DNA of 64,000 nt, taken from Bacteroidetes bacterium UBA2664 (lineage in GTDB: Bacteria; Bacteroidota; Rhodothermia; Balneolales; Balneolaceae). Below, one piece after another: positions 43,954-52,817 of this stretch; position 1 is the first letter of the stretch, and each line of letters opens with the position of its first letter. The stretch is from positions 31,339-95,338 of the forward strand of contig DEMS01000001.1 of NCBI GenBank assembly GCA_002359315.1. The letters run 5' to 3'. The notes under the pieces were generated by a model. It searched no databases. It had not been told where the DNA came from and saw only the letters and a program-made list of their open reading frames with translations. The position numbers and the translations under genes are program-made.

Positions 43954-44438
43954 GGGAGTGAAAAGTGAAAAGTTAAAAGTGAAAAGATTTCTCCTTATTT
44001 CATTGCAGTCAACATTGCAAAAACTTCATTTGTAAGGTTTTCAATTTCTTTGATGTCTTGTTTTTTTAAATATTCAATTTTGATTGATATTTCAATGTGT
44101 GTATCAAGTTCAACAAGAGATGATCTGGCAATTTCAATATATCTTGACGATTCAGTTCGAGATTTTCTGGAAGCACCTTCTGCGATATTTGCCGCAATCG
44201 AGACTGCACATCTTCTCAATTGACTAATCAGACCATATTGTTCATGCCTCGGAAAACTCTTCGTTATTATATAAACATATTTGACTAACTCTATACTCTT
44301 TTGCCAAACTATTAATTTCTTATGATTCAGTTTCAACATATAAATTTGTGATAAGTTCAAATTTCAATAGTATGAAGCCAAATCACATAACCTCTTACAA
44401 AAAACTTTTCACTTTTCCCTTTTCCCTTTTCACTCAAT
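43954..44438. mobile_element. Heptamer-bounded element carrying an S23 gene, between fixC and fixX
   Basis: The left end has GTGAAAA/GTTAAAA heptamers (about 43957-43986), the right end the complementary TTTTCAC/TTTTCCC heptamers (44404-44437). In between is one gene, 43995-44339, for an S23-type four-helix-bundle protein. The element starts immediately after the fixX start codon and stops immediately before the fixC stop, so it fills the whole gap and nothing else. The repeats are of the same family as the five other intergenic elements in this window. Mobility is inferred from this pattern; no transposase or target duplication was seen. Confidence 0.4.
43995..44339 (-). CDS. Four-helix-bundle protein of the S23 / 23S-rRNA-IVS family
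   Basis: From ATG 44339 (an in-frame TTG at 44360 is less likely) the product has 114 residues. It opens LNHKKLIVWQKSIELVKYVY, then FPRHEQYGLISQLRRCAVSIAANIAEGASRKS and a Ser/Arg-rich helix, ending EIENLTNEVFAMLTAM. These are the signature helices of the S23 family, found as the coding part of intervening sequences in 23S rRNA and, in many FCB genomes and cyanobacteria, as stand-alone genes; related folds serve as Avd in diversity-generating retroelements. Its job here is unknown. It interrupts an electron-transfer operon and is flanked by heptamer repeats. Confidence 0.9.
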   Translation of the reverse strand: MLKLNHKKLIVWQKSIELVKYVYIITKSFPRHEQYGLISQLRRCAVSIAANIAEGASRKSRTESSRYIEIARSSLVELDTHIEISIKIEYLKKQDIKEIENLTNEVFAMLTAMK

Positions 44439-45761
44439 TCACAACGCTTTTCCACCTTTCACACCCAGCTTCAACAACTCCCAATACGACGCATGCTCCT
44501 TAATCGAATCGCTCATCATTTCACGGGCTTTTTTTGTGGGTTCATTTTTGATACTGAAGAAATTACGTCCAAAGTCACATATGAGATTGGGTATTTTTTG
44601 AGTCATTACAGGATCGTGTAACAGATGAACAGCATCCTGAAAATTATTTATGTCTTTCATTACATAACTGTCATCGAGTCGATTTTGGTATTTTTTCATT
44701 GCTGATTCACTAAAATCGTCCGTTTTTTTATTTTCCACGATCGTTTCTGCTGCCAGAATTCCGGATCTCATTGCATAATCCATACCCTGGATCGCTTTCC
44801 CGGCATTCATCAATAAATTGGCAGCTTCACCACACACAACCAATCCGTGAGTGTGTAGCTTTTTAGGCATCACTCGTTTATCACCTGATGATACAATATG
44901 TGCGGAGTATTCGACCACTTCGCCGCCTTGAATCATATCACTTATCACCGGATGTTTTTTAAATGTGTTTAGAATGTCATACGGTTTTTTCCCTTTCTCC
45001 CGTAGATCTTTTAAACCAAGAACCAGTCCAAGTGAGAGGGTATCTTTATTTGTATAGAGGAAACCGCCCCCTTCAACCCCATCTGTGGCAAATCCGACAA
45101 ATTCATTGCTCATTCCACTTCTTCCATTTAATTGGAATCGATCCTCGAGAACATTTTGATCAAACCGGATAATCTCCTTAATACCGGTTAACATATGGTC
45201 TGCAGGAACATAGGAGTCCTGAAGCCCTACCTGACGAGTAAGTAGATTATTTACACCTTCTGCAATGATAACCGAATCAGCATAAAATTTTTCCTCTCCG
45301 GTTCGAATCCCCACCGCTTTGCCATCTTCCATCAAGACCTCTTCAACGAGAATATTTGTGGCTATGAAAGAGTCCATTGCATAATCACTTTCCGCAATCG
45401 CTTCTTCGACCTTTTCGGCAAGCCATCGGTCAAATTTAGAGCGCAATACCACAACACCCGTATAGGGTGTTTGGTTAAAATGAGACGACTTGAAATCAAC
45501 ACTGAATGTGGATTGATCATCCATAAACGTTAATCGGCGATGATTGATGAAGCGATCCCAACCGGCATCTTCTTCCCAATAGTTGGGTACCAGTTTTGCG
45601 AGATCACTTCCCCATAGTACTCCGCCGGATACATTCTTGGAACCCGGAAATTCTCCTTTTTCAATCAAAAGGAATTTCATGTTGTTTCGGGCCAGTGTCA
45701 TAGCTGCAGCCAGACCGGCAACTCCGGCTCCGACGATAATACAATCAAATTTTTCGTCCAT
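44439..45761 (-). CDS. fixC: ETF-quinone oxidoreductase subunit FixC
   Basis: A 440-residue FAD enzyme: N-terminal FAD-binding FDCIIVGAGVAGLAAAMTLARNN, RSKFDRWLAEKVE, ADSVIIAEGVNNLLTRQVG and the FAD-pyrophosphate region HGLVVCGEAANLLMNAGKAIQGMDYAM. It lacks the ferredoxin domain of single-chain ETF-QO, which FixX supplies. It accepts electrons from ETF and passes them to quinone. The stop is 1 base from the heptamer element, and 104 bases separate it from etfA. Confidence 0.94.
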   Translation of the reverse strand: MDEKFDCIIVGAGVAGLAAAMTLARNNMKFLLIEKGEFPGSKNVSGGVLWGSDLAKLVPNYWEEDAGWDRFINHRRLTFMDDQSTFSVDFKSSHFNQTPYTGVVVLRSKFDRWLAEKVEEAIAESDYAMDSFIATNILVEEVLMEDGKAVGIRTGEEKFYADSVIIAEGVNNLLTRQVGLQDSYVPADHMLTGIKEIIRFDQNVLEDRFQLNGRSGMSNEFVGFATDGVEGGGFLYTNKDTLSLGLVLGLKDLREKGKKPYDILNTFKKHPVISDMIQGGEVVEYSAHIVSSGDKRVMPKKLHTHGLVVCGEAANLLMNAGKAIQGMDYAMRSGILAAETIVENKKTDDFSESAMKKYQNRLDDSYVMKDINNFQDAVHLLHDPVMTQKIPNLICDFGRNFFSIKNEPTKKAREMMSDSIKEHASYWELLKLGVKGGKAL

Positions 45762-45771
45762 AGATGGTTGA

Positions 45772-45861
45772 GTGAGAAGGCAGAAGGCAGAGAGTAAAAG
45801 GTTTTTTAAAAGAATGAATTAATTTTTCACACTTCTGCCTTTTGCGTTCTGCCTTCTGCCT
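45772..45861. repeat. Heptamer inverted-repeat element between etfA and fixC
   Basis: Left end GTGAGAA-GGCAGAA-GGCAGA (about 45772-45793), right end TTCTGCC-TTTTGCG-TTCTGCC-TTCTGCC (45833-45860), inverted with respect to each other around about 40 AT-rich bases. It fills most of the gap between the fixC start and the etfA stop. A hairpin this large inside the operon could also act on the mRNA. Confidence 0.85.
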
Positions 45862-45865
45862 CTAA

Positions 45866-46840
45866 TTATCCTTTAATCTTTTTCAATTCGTCAATAAACG
45901 GTGGCAATATCTTGTAGAGATCTCCTACTAAACCATAATCTGCTATTTCAAAAATCGGAGCATCCGGATCTTTATTGATGGCAACGATCACCTTACTGTT
46001 AGCCATCCCCGCTACATGTTGTATTGCTCCGGAAATTCCTACAGCTATGTAGAGTTGAGGTGAGACTACTTTACCCGTCTGACCAATTTGAAGGCTGGGA
46101 TCGTAGTCGCCGGACTCTGTGAGTGCCCTGGAAGCACCAATGCCTGCATTTAATACAGCAGCAAGTTCATCAATGAGTTTGCGGCCTTCCTCATCCTTCA
46201 CACCTCGTCCGGCTGCAATAACAGTCTCCGCTTCAGATAGATCTACTTTATCTCCTGTAGCACTGATAATCTCTTTCAGTGTCAGTTTAAGCTCATTTTT
46301 ATCGAATGTAAAGGGGATGGACTGAACCTTACTCTCACCGGATTTTTCAACAGTATCATATGATCCGGATCGAACGGTAAGTATGACCGGCGACCCTTTT
46401 GTTTCAACAGATGAGATGATCTTTGAAGCCATCACAGGCCTTTTGGCCGTCACCGCATCCCCGGTCCAATCAAATTCGGAGACATCTGCCAATGCAGCTG
46501 CATTTCTGTTAGCGGCAAGTGCTCCCAGGATATCTTTTGAGCCTTCTGTTGAAGCAAAAGCCATGACATCAGGGTTGATTTCCGACATAGCCAGTGTCAA
46601 TGCTTTTAAAAGAGGTGTGTTGAGATGATTTTTAAAAATTGGATCTTCAATGGTATAGATCACCGAAGGGCCATAGGATTTTAAATTTTCAACAATGGTT
46701 GAACAATCATCAGATATTACAATAGCAGAGGATGTCTTTCCATTTTTCTCTGCTATTTCATTACACCTTGATAATACTTCGAGAGATGATCGTTTTATTT
46801 TGCCGTCATTTACCGATATGTAGGTTAGTAGATTGCTCAT
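45866..46840 (-). CDS. etfA: Electron transfer flavoprotein alpha subunit
   Basis: A 324-residue EtfA/FixB. The C-terminal FAD domain is clear: VIAAGRGVKDEEGRKLIDELAAVL, IGASRALTESGDYDPSLQIGQTGKVVSPQLYIAVGISGAIQH, and IVAINKDPDAPIFEIADYGLVGD. With EtfB it accepts electrons from acyl-CoA dehydrogenases. It follows etfB by about 80 bases in the usual order. Confidence 0.97.
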   Translation of the reverse strand: MSNLLTYISVNDGKIKRSSLEVLSRCNEIAEKNGKTSSAIVISDDCSTIVENLKSYGPSVIYTIEDPIFKNHLNTPLLKALTLAMSEINPDVMAFASTEGSKDILGALAANRNAAALADVSEFDWTGDAVTAKRPVMASKIISSVETKGSPVILTVRSGSYDTVEKSGESKVQSIPFTFDKNELKLTLKEIISATGDKVDLSEAETVIAAGRGVKDEEGRKLIDELAAVLNAGIGASRALTESGDYDPSLQIGQTGKVVSPQLYIAVGISGAIQHVAGMANSKVIVAINKDPDAPIFEIADYGLVGDLYKILPPFIDELKKIKG

Positions 46841-46921
46841 TCGTTCGTAAAAAATAAAAAGTGATTAGTTAGTGTTTGTGATCGCTTAATCGTGTCTCAA
46901 CATTATAAATTTATCCCGCCC

Positions 46922-47692
46922 TTAAATAACATTTTCCGCAGAGTCGAGAAGCTGAGCAACCTCCTTGGCTATTTCGTCGGGTTCGCCCTCATATTTTTTA
47001 CCCGGTTCTCGCTTGGGTTTTTCTTCATAACCGACTACAGAGGTCTTGATAGAACCGTTCGTAAGTCCATTCTTCAGGTCAGAAACGGCGATCGTATTTA
47101 CCGGTTTTCGTTTGGACTGCATGATACCTTTTAAACTGGGGATACGGGGATCATTCATATCATTAGAGCAGGTCACGAGTGAGGGAGCCGGTAGTTCAAT
47201 CATTTCCTGGCCTGTATCACCCTGTCGTTTTACAATGAGGTTTTCACCCTCTAATTGAAGTCCAACCGCATTTGTAGCATATGGTAAATCCAAAAACTCA
47301 GCAAGCATAGATCCGGTTAAACCGGAATCTGTATCCTGAGACTGTTTGCCACAGAAGATGTATTGATACTCCTTATCCTTAAAAAATTCAGCAAGTATTT
47401 TTGCGTACGAAAATGAGTCAAACTCCTCAGAGCCTTCAGTTAAAATGTGAGAGCCGGAATCAGCACCCATTGCCAAAGCTTTCCGAATAGTTTCCGAGGC
47501 TTTGTCCGGCCCAATAAGCACAACTTCGATCTCACCTCCATGAGCTTCCTTTAATACAAGTGCTTCTTCAACTGCGGATGCATCATAGGCATTTAAAATA
47601 TTTCGATTAGCATCCTGAATAAGCTCACCCTCTTTAATTTGAAGGGGGGCATTTACATCAGGAACTTGTTTTATACAAACATAAAATTTCAT
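46922..47692 (-). CDS. etfB: Electron transfer flavoprotein beta subunit
   Basis: I use the ATG at 47690-47692 (MKFYVCIKQVPDVN); a TTG two codons upstream is the alternative. The 256-residue protein shows the EtfB signature VLIGPDKASETIRKALAMGADSG, FCGKQSQDTDSGLTGSMLAEFLD and SNDMNDPRIPSLKGIMQSKRKP. It forms the AMP-binding partner of EtfA. It is the first gene of the leftward etfB-etfA-fixC-(S23)-fixX-dehydrogenase run. Its leader (47693-47857) separates it from a divergent permease gene. Confidence 0.96.
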   Translation of the reverse strand: MKFYVCIKQVPDVNAPLQIKEGELIQDANRNILNAYDASAVEEALVLKEAHGGEIEVVLIGPDKASETIRKALAMGADSGSHILTEGSEEFDSFSYAKILAEFFKDKEYQYIFCGKQSQDTDSGLTGSMLAEFLDLPYATNAVGLQLEGENLIVKRQGDTGQEMIELPAPSLVTCSNDMNDPRIPSLKGIMQSKRKPVNTIAVSDLKNGLTNGSIKTSVVGYEEKPKREPGKKYEGEPDEIAKEVAQLLDSAENVI

Positions 47693-47857
47693 ACTCAATA
47701 ATCAATTTTCTTTATGGAATCGCTTTTCTATTCAATAGACGCAATATACGAAACATGATCCAAAAATTTGTAACTGAAGTTTCAGGAAATTGACATCAGA
47801 TCTACTTCTTTACATTAACTCCCTTATATTCAAATTCGTTTAATAAAGATTAATAAA

Positions 47858-49105
47858 TTGAGTTTCAAAGAATTGCCTAACAGTTCCATCATACCATCAT
47901 CAAGAAAATATTTTATAGTCATTATTGCATTGATGGCAATCTTTTTAGGTTTTCTATGGGTCGGTGAGAGTTCACTGGACGACAGAATAATTACTACACG
48001 TTATCTGCTGCTTATTTTGGCTGCCATGACAGCTTTTTCTGCGCCTTATTTACTGTTTCCCGACAGAAATAGTACTCTTCTTCAACTTGGAAATGTTACG
48101 TCAGAAAATCTGATGATCTATGTGATGAAGCGTATTATGAAATTAATCTGGCCAATATATCTTTTAATAGCAGTGATGATGCTGGGGGATATTCATGCCG
48201 CCGGACAGTTTCTGAATTCAAAATTCATATATCTGCTTACGGTTTATCTGATTTTTACAGGGCTTATTCTGATTTCCATCGCTCGATATATAAAGAGTGG
48301 CCTTGATTCTCAATTTTGGAAAGAGTCGGATAGAGGCAGGGAGATTCGTAAAAAAATGGCTGATTATGCAAAATATCCTATTGATCCGGGTTCAATACCC
48401 AGTCTGTTAAATACAATTTGGATCACCACTTTAGGATTTGCAATGATTATAATTTCTGCAATAATTGGTCAATCATGGAGTGGATATGGAGTATTGTTTC
48501 TGTCTGCAATATTTTTCATAGTGTCTGTCATTTATATTTATGCAAATACAGACTCAATGCTGAAAGATTTTTATGCCAGTAATGCTTTTTTTCTGGAATT
48601 TTTCGGTTCTAATTTAAAAGGAGAAGATCTAACCTCTAAACATGAAGTTGCTCATCTCTGGTGGGTTCCTTCACGGTTTAAAGTCCATGTATGGCAATTT
48701 CTTGTCCAGATCGATAGAAAAATACCGGCTGGAAGAGTTGTTTTTACAGGGCATCTCTTGATATGGTTTTTTGCGTATCAAAGGCCGGAACAGGAATTTA
48801 TAGCAGCAGTCTGGATTCTATTTGCGATTATACATCATCTATTTTTAGTACTTACTTTTCAAGTTGAAATGTCACCGGGTTGGCTTCACAGATGGCTCGC
48901 TTCCGGATGGGTATGGCTGGGAAGTCGCTTTTGGATGCAACTACGCTGGGTAATTCCATTGTTGTTAAGTATGAATGCGCAATACTTCGTTTTTGGTACA
49001 CCGGATTTTGAAATTCAACTTCAGGTAGTGTCACTCTTTATAATTTTTGCAATGTTCTTATCGGCATATGGTATGTCCGGACTCAATAAAGAAGTATCAT
49101 CATAG
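47858..49105 (+). CDS. Multi-pass membrane protein, likely ABC permease
   Basis: A 415-residue protein from a TTG start (47858) with about ten hydrophobic segments, for example IALMAIFLGFLWVG, YLLLILAAMTAF, IYLLIAVMMLGD, TIWITTLGFAMIIIS, LLIWFFAYQRP, FIIFAMFLSAYGMSG. No family motif is obvious, but it ends 5 bases before an ABC ATPase gene, so a permease role is inferred. A KHEVAHLWW stretch (HEVAH at 262-266) resembles a zinc-protease motif but lacks a third ligand context and I regard it as chance unless shown otherwise. Confidence 0.65.
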   Translation: MSFKELPNSSIIPSSRKYFIVIIALMAIFLGFLWVGESSLDDRIITTRYLLLILAAMTAFSAPYLLFPDRNSTLLQLGNVTSENLMIYVMKRIMKLIWPIYLLIAVMMLGDIHAAGQFLNSKFIYLLTVYLIFTGLILISIARYIKSGLDSQFWKESDRGREIRKKMADYAKYPIDPGSIPSLLNTIWITTLGFAMIIISAIIGQSWSGYGVLFLSAIFFIVSVIYIYANTDSMLKDFYASNAFFLEFFGSNLKGEDLTSKHEVAHLWWVPSRFKVHVWQFLVQIDRKIPAGRVVFTGHLLIWFFAYQRPEQEFIAAVWILFAIIHHLFLVLTFQVEMSPGWLHRWLASGWVWLGSRFWMQLRWVIPLLLSMNAQYFVFGTPDFEIQLQVVSLFIIFAMFLSAYGMSGLNKEVSS

Positions 49106-49110
49106 AAACT

Positions 49111-49734
49111 ATGTTAGCAATAAAGAATCTATCAAAACAATATAAAGCGGGGCACCCGATTTTTTCAGAGGTATCTTTTGAATTTAAAAAGTGTAATGGG
49201 GTAGGGATCATCGGACCGAATGGCTCCGGTAAGACAACATTTCTGAGGATCCTATCAGTTAATTCATTTCCAACATCAGGGACGGTGTTTTTTAATGAGA
49301 TCAACATACATAAGAATCCCCATCAGTATCTTTCAAATGTAGGTTTGGTGCATGATGAAGAAACATTGCCCAGGCATCTGACAGCCGTTGAGTTAATTGA
49401 GTGGGTACTGAGGAGTCGTAATATGTGGGAATCCAACTCCAATGCATCAATGCACAACTTGCTGGACAGTTTGAATCTGGATCAGAGAGATGAGCCGATT
49501 GGCACCTACTCAACCGGGATGAAAAAGAAAATTCAGATAGCCGCAGCATTTATTGTCCAGCCGTCTCTTTTTATAATGGATGAACCGTTGCGGGGTTTAG
49601 ATACTTCCACAACCAATAAAGTTCTGGAGATGATCCAGGATGTGAAACAAAAAGGAGCACTTGTTTTAATGGCCTCTCACTCGATGACCGGTGTCGATGA
49701 CATTTTTGACGAAATCATTGAATTTCCATTGTGA
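49111..49734 (+). CDS. ABC transporter ATP-binding protein
   Basis: A 207-residue ATPase. Walker A GPNGSGKT (35-42), the signature YSTGMKKKIQIAA, Walker B LFIMDEPLRGLD and the switch His in ASHS are present. The Q-loop position reads GLVHDEETLP, without a clear Gln. It is translated from an ATG 5 bases after the membrane-protein stop, so the two probably make one exporter/importer. Substrate cannot be told. Confidence 0.93.
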   Translation: MLAIKNLSKQYKAGHPIFSEVSFEFKKCNGVGIIGPNGSGKTTFLRILSVNSFPTSGTVFFNEINIHKNPHQYLSNVGLVHDEETLPRHLTAVELIEWVLRSRNMWESNSNASMHNLLDSLNLDQRDEPIGTYSTGMKKKIQIAAAFIVQPSLFIMDEPLRGLDTSTTNKVLEMIQDVKQKGALVLMASHSMTGVDDIFDEIIEFPL

Positions 49735-49825
49735 TATATTAAAAACTCCCACTATTTTCTTTATTCGATCTTTTTCAGAATCAATCAAATCGAAATCAAC
49801 TGTTTTAATCTAACAATAAAAAGTA

Positions 49826-50749
49826 ATGTCTGAGATAAAGCTGCCCGAAGTAGAACTCAATATTTATTCAAAAAACACACCGGTAGAAGTAACGGTTGTT
49901 GAAAACTATGTTGCAACAAAGGAATCAAGCCCTAATTTTGTAAGGCATGTTACTTTTGATATTTCAGGTACAGATCTAGTAGATCGTGTTAGAGTCGGGC
50001 AATCGATAGGAATTTTACCACCGGGGGTAGATGCTGAAACAGGTAAACCTCATAAATTGAGACTTTATTCAGTCTCATCGCCAAGTAAGGGTGAAAAAGG
50101 TCAAAAACATCATATATCCACTACTGTAAAACGAACGGTGGAAGAGTTTAAAAATAAAATATACCTGGGTGTTGCATCCAACTATTTGGCAGATTTAGAG
50201 CCGGGTGATAAGGTTTTAATGACTGGGCCGAGTGGAAGACGCTTTTTGCTGCCGGAAAATGCTGCTGATTTTAATTACCTGTTTTTTGCAACCGGTACAG
50301 GTATTGCTCCATTCAGAGGTATGATACAGGAGTTGTATGAAGAAAAATATATTAATGAAATAGCCCTTATTTTTGGTTGTTCATATCGTACAGATCTTCT
50401 CTATGCCGATTATTTTGAGAAATTGAATCATGAAAAAACCGGGTTTCACTATATTCCATCGATTTCAAGGGAAGATCGCAGAAAAGATGGTTCAAAATTT
50501 TATGTGCAGAGTATGTTGGAAGAGAGACGGGATATTTTGTCAACACTTTTGGAAAGAGACAATACACTCATCTATATATGCGGTATGAAGGGCATGGAGA
50601 CGGGTATTTACAAAGAACTCATCAAACAAGGGTATATTGAATATCTGGATGTTCGCAAAGAGCTTCCTGAAAATATAAATGATATCCCTGATGATGAATT
50701 GAGGAAATATGTCAAACCGGGAGTGAGAGTATTTGAAGAGGTTTATTAA
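49826..50749 (+). CDS. Plant-type ferredoxin-NADP reductase
   Basis: A 307-residue FNR: FAD motif RLYSVSSPSKGEK, NADP pyrophosphate motif FATGTGIAPFRGMIQE, EIALIFGCSYRTD and TLIYICGMKGMETGIYKEL, and a C-terminal EEVY whose last Tyr matches the ring-stacking Tyr of the plant-type enzymes. It moves electrons between ferredoxin/flavodoxin and NADP(H). It is monocistronic and convergent with a YihY gene, whose stop begins 5 bases after its own. Confidence 0.93.
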   Translation: MSEIKLPEVELNIYSKNTPVEVTVVENYVATKESSPNFVRHVTFDISGTDLVDRVRVGQSIGILPPGVDAETGKPHKLRLYSVSSPSKGEKGQKHHISTTVKRTVEEFKNKIYLGVASNYLADLEPGDKVLMTGPSGRRFLLPENAADFNYLFFATGTGIAPFRGMIQELYEEKYINEIALIFGCSYRTDLLYADYFEKLNHEKTGFHYIPSISREDRRKDGSKFYVQSMLEERRDILSTLLERDNTLIYICGMKGMETGIYKELIKQGYIEYLDVRKELPENINDIPDDELRKYVKPGVRVFEEVY

Positions 50750-50754
50750 CTTTT

Positions 50755-51663
50755 TTATTCACGTCGTTCCAGCGTTGGAACACCTTCGAGTGTTACAAAT
50801 CGGTAAGGCAATATTTTGCCCCCGAATTTTTCAGTATACACTTGTGTGAAGACAGCCCCAACCAGAATGATTAAACTATTATAGTAGACCCAGATTACAA
50901 AAACGATGAGTGAACCTGCCGCTCTGTAAGCAGCATCAATACCTGCTGCGGAGAAGTAAACTCCTATTAGATATTTTCCAAGTAAAAACAGAAGTGTCGT
51001 GACGATCCCGCCAACAAGTACATCACTCCAGCGAGCACGAACATCCGGGAGTATCTTAAAGATGAGTGTAAAGGACAAAGTCGCAAATCCGATTGTGCCA
51101 ACTTTTGTTGCATTCATCAGATAATTCAGATTGATAGCCGGCCAATGGTCGGTTAATAAGTCACTTATGACTATCAAAACAGATTCGGCAATTAATGAAG
51201 TCACAAACAGAGTACTGAACATAAGGATCATCAAAAATGAAAGTCCTCGGTTGTACATGAAATTATAGATGGAATTAATTTTTACCACTCTGACATTCCA
51301 GATTTTATTTAGAGCGACTTTCAACTGAGAGATGACTGTCGTAGCACCAAAAATAATGACAAAAGTGGCAATGATCGACGTCAAAATTCCTGCTCCTTCA
51401 TTAATTCGATTTTGAGCAAATTCATTTAGTGAATTAATCATAGATTCATCCATGAAATCACCTCCTACTATGCGAATTTGCTCTAATATGGTACCTTGAT
51501 TCATGAAATACCCACTGATAGATAGAACAAGGATCAATAATGGAGCGATTGAGAAAATGGTATAAAAAGCAATTGCAGCTCCAAAAGTAAAGATTTCGTC
51601 TTCTCCAGATTTGTTCAGAGTCGTTTTAATTAAAGCCCAAATGTCTTTTAGTAAAACTTTCAT
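50755..51663 (-). CDS. YihY/BrkB family membrane protein
   Basis: From ATG 51663 (MKVLLKDIWALIKTTLNKSG) the protein has 302 residues; a TTG at 51687 would overlap the gene before it. It shows the family core FTFGAAIAFYTIFSIAPLLILVLSISGYF, the FGATTVISQLKVALNKIWNV patch and DVLVGGIVTTLLFLLGKYLIGVYF with about six membrane segments, and VYYNSLIILVGAVFTQVY near the end. The family was once called ribonuclease BN in error; its true function is unclear. It starts next to the class V aminotransferase. Confidence 0.93.
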   Translation of the reverse strand: MKVLLKDIWALIKTTLNKSGEDEIFTFGAAIAFYTIFSIAPLLILVLSISGYFMNQGTILEQIRIVGGDFMDESMINSLNEFAQNRINEGAGILTSIIATFVIIFGATTVISQLKVALNKIWNVRVVKINSIYNFMYNRGLSFLMILMFSTLFVTSLIAESVLIVISDLLTDHWPAINLNYLMNATKVGTIGFATLSFTLIFKILPDVRARWSDVLVGGIVTTLLFLLGKYLIGVYFSAAGIDAAYRAAGSLIVFVIWVYYNSLIILVGAVFTQVYTEKFGGKILPYRFVTLEGVPTLERRE

Positions 51664-51664
51664 T

Positions 51665-52804
51665 CTATAAAAAATGTGTAAGTACAATATCCAGCTCTTC
51701 TCTGCGATTGTAATAGTGAGGAGAAATACGAATAAATCCTTCCCTTGAAGAAAGAGTGATTTTTTGATTCGTTAAATTAGAAACAAATTGATCACAATCA
51801 TTCATTCCATCTACTTTAAAAGTAACTATTCCGGATCTGAAATGGGGATTTTTTGGGGTTAGCAGATCAATTCCATCTATTTCTGAGAGTTTATCATATA
51901 AGTAGTTCGTGTGTTCTTGAATCATTGAAAAGGCATTTTTGTAGCCTATTTCTTCAAAAGTAGATAAGGATGCATGTAATCCTGTGATCCCAATCATATT
52001 GTAGGTTCCGACTTCCAAATGGCTGCTGATGGGAGCCCAGTTTTGTTCAAAATTCCGCATATCCCACGGAACTTCAACGGAAAGCCAACCCGTTTTGAAT
52101 GGAGTTAAAAGTTGTTTCATTTTTTCGGAGATATAGAGAAAACCGATTCCCATAGGGGCCATCAGCCATTTATGTGAACCACTCGCTAACGCATCAATTT
52201 TACTTTCAACAACATCGATATCAACTGCTCCCAGTCCCTGTATCCCATCCACAACAAACAGCAAGCCATGGTCTTCACAAATATCTCCAATTGCTTTCAG
52301 ATTTGATTTCAACCCGGTCAAATATTGAACCGCACTGATAGATACCATCTTCGTTTTTGAAGTGATTGCTTCTTTAATATCATCCGGTTGAATAATCCCA
52401 TCTTTATCAGGTTTTACAAATATGAGATTTACCCCTTTTTTTCCCAGAATTCTGAAAGGTTGCACATTGGTTGGAAATTCAAGTGTATTTAAAATGATCT
52501 CATCACCTTTTTCCCAAGTTAGCCCTTCCGTAATAGCAGACACAGCTTCAGATGTATTTCCTAAAAATGTGATATTGTCTGCTGATTTTGCATGAATAAG
52601 ATTGGAGATTTTTAATCTGGTATCTTCAATCAATTCGCTCCACTGCTCGAAACGATCGATAGCTCCGGTATGTCGATCAATTAAGAACCGATCAATTGCC
52701 TGCCGTACATTTTTTGATAAAGGTGAAATGGCAGCATGATTCAGATAAATATGTCCATCAGATTGATGAGGAAAATTTTCAGCAATTTTGTTTTTAAAAC
52801 TCAT
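51665..52804 (-). CDS. Class V aminotransferase-fold PLP enzyme
   Basis: A 379-residue PLP enzyme of the SufS/isopenicillin-N-epimerase group: IYLNHAAISPLS at the start, ITFLGNTSEAVSAI, KMVSISAVQYLTGL, FVVDGIQGLGAVDID and the PLP Lys in ALASGSHKWLMAPMGIGFLYI. No cysteine-desulfurase active Cys loop is obvious, so a cysteine desulfurase call is not safe; an isomerase, lyase or transaminase is possible. It starts at ATG 52802-52804, 13 bases before a DUF502 gene. Confidence 0.9.
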   Translation of the reverse strand: MSFKNKIAENFPHQSDGHIYLNHAAISPLSKNVRQAIDRFLIDRHTGAIDRFEQWSELIEDTRLKISNLIHAKSADNITFLGNTSEAVSAITEGLTWEKGDEIILNTLEFPTNVQPFRILGKKGVNLIFVKPDKDGIIQPDDIKEAITSKTKMVSISAVQYLTGLKSNLKAIGDICEDHGLLFVVDGIQGLGAVDIDVVESKIDALASGSHKWLMAPMGIGFLYISEKMKQLLTPFKTGWLSVEVPWDMRNFEQNWAPISSHLEVGTYNMIGITGLHASLSTFEEIGYKNAFSMIQEHTNYLYDKLSEIDGIDLLTPKNPHFRSGIVTFKVDGMNDCDQFVSNLTNQKITLSSREGFIRISPHYYNRREELDIVLTHFL

Positions 52805-52817
52805 GGTTTATAATTCA

